Of a stretch of DNA of 64,000 nt, positions 61,991 through 64,000 are shown piece after piece. Each line of letters starts with the position of its first letter. The stretch's first letter is position 1. The notes beneath the pieces are model-generated. The model worked only from the letters and a program-made list of their open reading frames with translations, did no database searches and was not told the DNA's origin. Position numbers and translations under genes: made by a program. The DNA is from Amycolatopsis rifamycinica (GTDB lineage Bacteria > Actinomycetota > Actinomycetes > Mycobacteriales > Pseudonocardiaceae): assembly GCF_000695625.1 (NCBI RefSeq), contig NZ_JMQI01000073.1, positions 124,001-188,000 on the forward strand. Reading direction: 5' to 3'.

Positions 61991-63136
61991 TCAGACCTCC
62001 GCCATCGCGAGCTTCGCCGCCTCGCGGGCGGCGTCGTCCATGGTGGCCACCACGGTGACCAGGGGGTGCGCGGCGTCGGCGAGGATCCGCCTGCCTTCGG
62101 TGACGTTGTTGCCGTCGAGCCGGACGACGAGGGGCTTGGTGGCCCGCGGACCGAGGATCTCCAGCGACCGGACGATCCCGGTCGCGACGGCGTCGCACGC
62201 GGTGATGCCGCCGAAGACGTTGACGAAGACGCTGCGCACCTGGGGGTCGCCGAGGACGACGGTGAGCCCGTCGACCATCACCTGCGCCGACGCCCCGCCG
62301 CCGATGTCGAGGAAGTTCGCCGGTCCCCGCGCGCCCGCATCCGCCGCGGCCGCCGCCACCACGTCCAAAGTGGACATCACGAGGCCTGCCCCGTTGCCGA
62401 TCACGCCGATGTCGCCGTCGAGCTTGACGTAGTTGAGTCCTTTCGCGTGCGCCTCGCGCTCCAGCGGGTCACCGTCGGCCGCGGTGCCGAACGACGAGGA
62501 ACGCCGGAAGGCGGCGTTGTCGTCCAACGTGATCTTGCCGTCGAGTGCGACGATCCCGGTGGCCGTCAGCGCCAGGGGATTGACCTCGACGAGCGTGCAG
62601 TCTTCGGCGGTGAACACCTCCCACAGCCGCTCGACGACCCCGGCGACCTCGGCGCGGACGTCGGCGGGGAACACGGCCGCGACGGCCGCGGCGTCGACGC
62701 CCGCCAGCGGGTCGACCGGGACGCGGACCAGGGCGTCCGGCCGGGTGGCCGCCACCTCCTCGATCTCCATCCCGCCTTCGGCCGACGCCATCGCGAGGAA
62801 CGTCCGCCCGGCGCGGTCGAGGAGGAAGGAAAGGTAGTACTCGTCCGCGATCTCGCTCGCTTCGGTCACCAGGACGCGGTGCACGGTGTGGCCCTTGATG
62901 TCCATCCCGAGGATGTCGTCGGCGGCCTGTTCGGCGTCGTCGGCGGTGCGCACCACGCGAACGCCGCCCGCCTTGCCGCGCCCGCCGGTCTTCACCTGGG
63001 CCTTGACCACCACCGGCCCGCCGAGGGCCGCCGCCGCGGAACGGGCCGCGGCCGGATCCGCCGCGACCCGGCCACGGGGCACCGGTACGCCGTGTTTTTC
63101 GAAGAGTTCGCGGGCTTCGTGTTCGAAGAGGTCCAT
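61991..63136 (-). CDS. sucC: SucC-like acyl-CoA ligase beta subunit (ATP-grasp)
   Basis: 381 residues from ATG at 63136 with GGAAAGGACG upstream. The ATP-grasp domain shows MDLFEHEARELFEKHGVPVP, VVKAQVKTGGRGKAGGVRV and VEVNPLALT; the C-terminal flavodoxin-like domain has NFLDIGGGASAQVMVDGL and DGNNVTEGRRIL. In the last stretch DGNN replaces the common EGTN seen in succinyl-CoA synthetases at the carboxylate-binding loop, hinting at changed acid specificity. It heads the leftward operon sucC-sucD-lysR, divergent from the ThDP-enzyme gene. Confidence 0.88.
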   Translation of the reverse strand: MDLFEHEARELFEKHGVPVPRGRVAADPAAARSAAAALGGPVVVKAQVKTGGRGKAGGVRVVRTADDAEQAADDILGMDIKGHTVHRVLVTEASEIADEYYLSFLLDRAGRTFLAMASAEGGMEIEEVAATRPDALVRVPVDPLAGVDAAAVAAVFPADVRAEVAGVVERLWEVFTAEDCTLVEVNPLALTATGIVALDGKITLDDNAAFRRSSSFGTAADGDPLEREAHAKGLNYVKLDGDIGVIGNGAGLVMSTLDVVAAAAADAGARGPANFLDIGGGASAQVMVDGLTVVLGDPQVRSVFVNVFGGITACDAVATGIVRSLEILGPRATKPLVVRLDGNNVTEGRRILADAAHPLVTVVATMDDAAREAAKLAMAEV

Positions 63137-63288
63137 GCGGGGGCGTCCTTTCCGCGGCGGGGCAGGGCGAGGAAGTCCGCCGTGTCCGGGCGCGGAGCGG
63201 TGGTCCGCGGGGGCCGGTTTCGAGTCCGGAAAAACCTGCGGATGGCCCTGGACACGGGCTGCCAGAAGAGTGACTATATGCCTACCCC

Positions 63289-63313
63289 ATACGGTATGCA
63301 ATCTACAGTCTGC
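63289..63313. promoter_or_regulatory. Shared 25-bp element between sucC-like and ThDP-enzyme genes
   Basis: ATACGGTATGCAATCTACAG-TCTGC matches the transporter element at 57957-57981 in 21 of 25 positions. It begins with the small dyad ATAC-G-GTAT. It lies in the 260-bp divergent region and could control both directions. Confidence 0.7.
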
Positions 63314-63396
63314 CGCGAAGGGGTCGCTGACCTCGGAAAAGGCGACACGCACCGCCGGACAGGAGAGATCCGGCGGCGGACCAGAGGAGTTGAGCC

Positions 63397-64000
63397 ATGG
63401 CGCTGACCACGACCGGCACCACCGCGGGGGAGAGTGCCGCAGCGACGAACGGCGCCGAGCCCGCGCCCGCCGGGATATCCGGCGGCCACCTGGTGGCCAA
63501 GGCGTTGAAGGCCGAAGGGGTCGACACGATCTTCACCCTGTGCGGTGGCCACATCATCGACATCTACGACGGCTGCGTCGACGAAGGCATCGAGGTCATC
63601 GACGTCCGCCACGAACAGGTCGCGGCGCACGCGGCCGACGGCTACGCGCGGATCACCGGCAAGCCCGGTTGCGCGGTGGTCACCGCCGGGCCGGGCACCA
63701 CCGACGCGGTCACCGGCGTCGCGAACGCGCTGCGCGCGGAGAGCCCGATGCTGCTGATCGGCGGCCAGGGCGCGCTGACCCAGCACAAGATGGGGTCCCT
63801 GCAGGACCTCCCGCACGTGGACATGATGACGCCGATCACCAAGTTCGCCGCCACCGTGCCGCACACCGCCCGGGTCGCCGACCTCGTCAGCATGGCCTTC
63901 CGCGAGGCCTACGCCGGCGCGCCCGGACCGTCCTTCTTGGAGATCCCGCGGGACGTCCTCGACGCGCGCGTACCGCTGGAGCACGCCCGGATCCCCGAGG
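63397..64000 (+). CDS. ThDP-dependent enzyme, acetolactate synthase / 2-hydroxyacyl-CoA lyase-like (3' end outside window)
   Basis: The first 201 residues from ATG at 63397 (GAGGAG upstream) are visible. After a 25-residue Ala/Thr-rich leader comes the PYR domain: HLVAKALKAEGVDTIFTLCG, catalytic Glu in DVRHEQVAAHAADGYARITG, and TAGPGTTDAVTGVANALRAE. It resembles the IlvG/AHAS-like and 2-hydroxyacyl-CoA lyase/oxalyl-CoA decarboxylase branch rather than PoxB. The ThDP-binding PP domain lies beyond the window. Next to SucCD-like genes it could decarboxylate an acyl-CoA such as oxalyl-CoA; acetolactate synthesis is the conservative alternative. Confidence 0.8.
   Translation, partial: MALTTTGTTAGESAAATNGAEPAPAGISGGHLVAKALKAEGVDTIFTLCGGHIIDIYDGCVDEGIEVIDVRHEQVAAHAADGYARITGKPGCAVVTAGPGTTDAVTGVANALRAESPMLLIGGQGALTQHKMGSLQDLPHVDMMTPITKFAATVPHTARVADLVSMAFREAYAGAPGPSFLEIPRDVLDARVPLEHARIPE

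Noticed and set aside
63397..64000. Second pyruvate oxidase (PoxB)
   Set aside because: It lacks the GDSLN signature of the poxB at 16.1 kb and matches the AHAS/HACL-like pattern instead; the C-terminal half is needed for certainty.

Overview
The window is high-GC DNA with many GTG/TTG starts, short intergenic gaps and GGAGG-type ribosome sites. It encodes Lsr2, a DivIVA-like protein, a SARP/NB-ARC regulator and probable tuberculostearic-type fatty-acid genes. Together these point to a mycelial actinobacterium, most likely family Pseudonocardiaceae (Amycolatopsis-like). The genus is inferred from style and gene content; no 16S gene is present. I see no tRNA or rRNA gene, CRISPR array, insertion sequence or prophage.

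Layout. 1-6.5 kb: a 10-methyl fatty acid pair (tmsB end-truncated, tmsA), a DivIVA-like gene coupled to a DUF6292 gene, a divergent DUF6292 paralogue with two palindromic operators between them, an S9 peptidase and a CorA-like channel. 6.5-13.8 kb: a very large cytoplasmic hybrid histidine kinase with eight HAMP units, overlapping an ANTAR/GAF/PAS/SpoIIE phosphatase. 13.8-25.4 kb: a cation/proton antiporter, a LysR gene divergent from pyruvate:quinone oxidoreductase (poxB), a membrane protein with a low-complexity insert, a lipoprotein HNH nuclease, small enzymes, a secreted M1-type metallopeptidase and a secreted PLD-like protein. 25.5-29.2 kb: a SARP/TPR regulator and a DUF488 gene.

29.2-41.4 kb: a complete L-rhamnose regulon. 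It has a LacI repressor and a divergent nine-gene, translationally coupled operon: ABC transporter, mutarotase, isomerase, aldolase/dehydrogenase fusion, a fucose-isomerase-like protein and rhamnulokinase. 41.5-49.5 kb: a second LacI regulator and secreted glycosidases (GH31 with inserted CBMs, a clan GH-A enzyme with a discoidin domain) plus DUF1996/DUF4142 proteins. The palindrome GAGAGCGCTCTC lies before the regulator and at both divergent promoters of the last group. 49.5-54.6 kb: a VOC/AraC pair, then a compact XRE regulator - ImmA/IrrE peptidase - seven-helix membrane protein cassette facing a 2H phosphoesterase, and a repeat array. 54.7-57.3 kb: LexA-boxed dinB, a decayed methyltransferase pseudogene and lsr2.

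58-64 kb: an oxalate/formate-type MFS carrier, FdhD, LysR, SucCD-like ligase subunits and an acetolactate-synthase/2-hydroxyacyl-CoA-lyase-like ThDP enzyme. A 25-bp near-identical element precedes both the transporter and the ThDP gene. I infer a coordinated C2-acid (oxalate-like) route in which a SucCD paralogue would make the CoA ester. This cluster and the XRE/ImmA/membrane cassette are the two best candidates for an undescribed system.

Intergenic DNA carries several families of tandem repeats (21-bp, about 50/35-bp and about 60-bp units). A recurrent palindrome, GTCCAC-N-GTGGAC, is scattered through coding and non-coding sequence.
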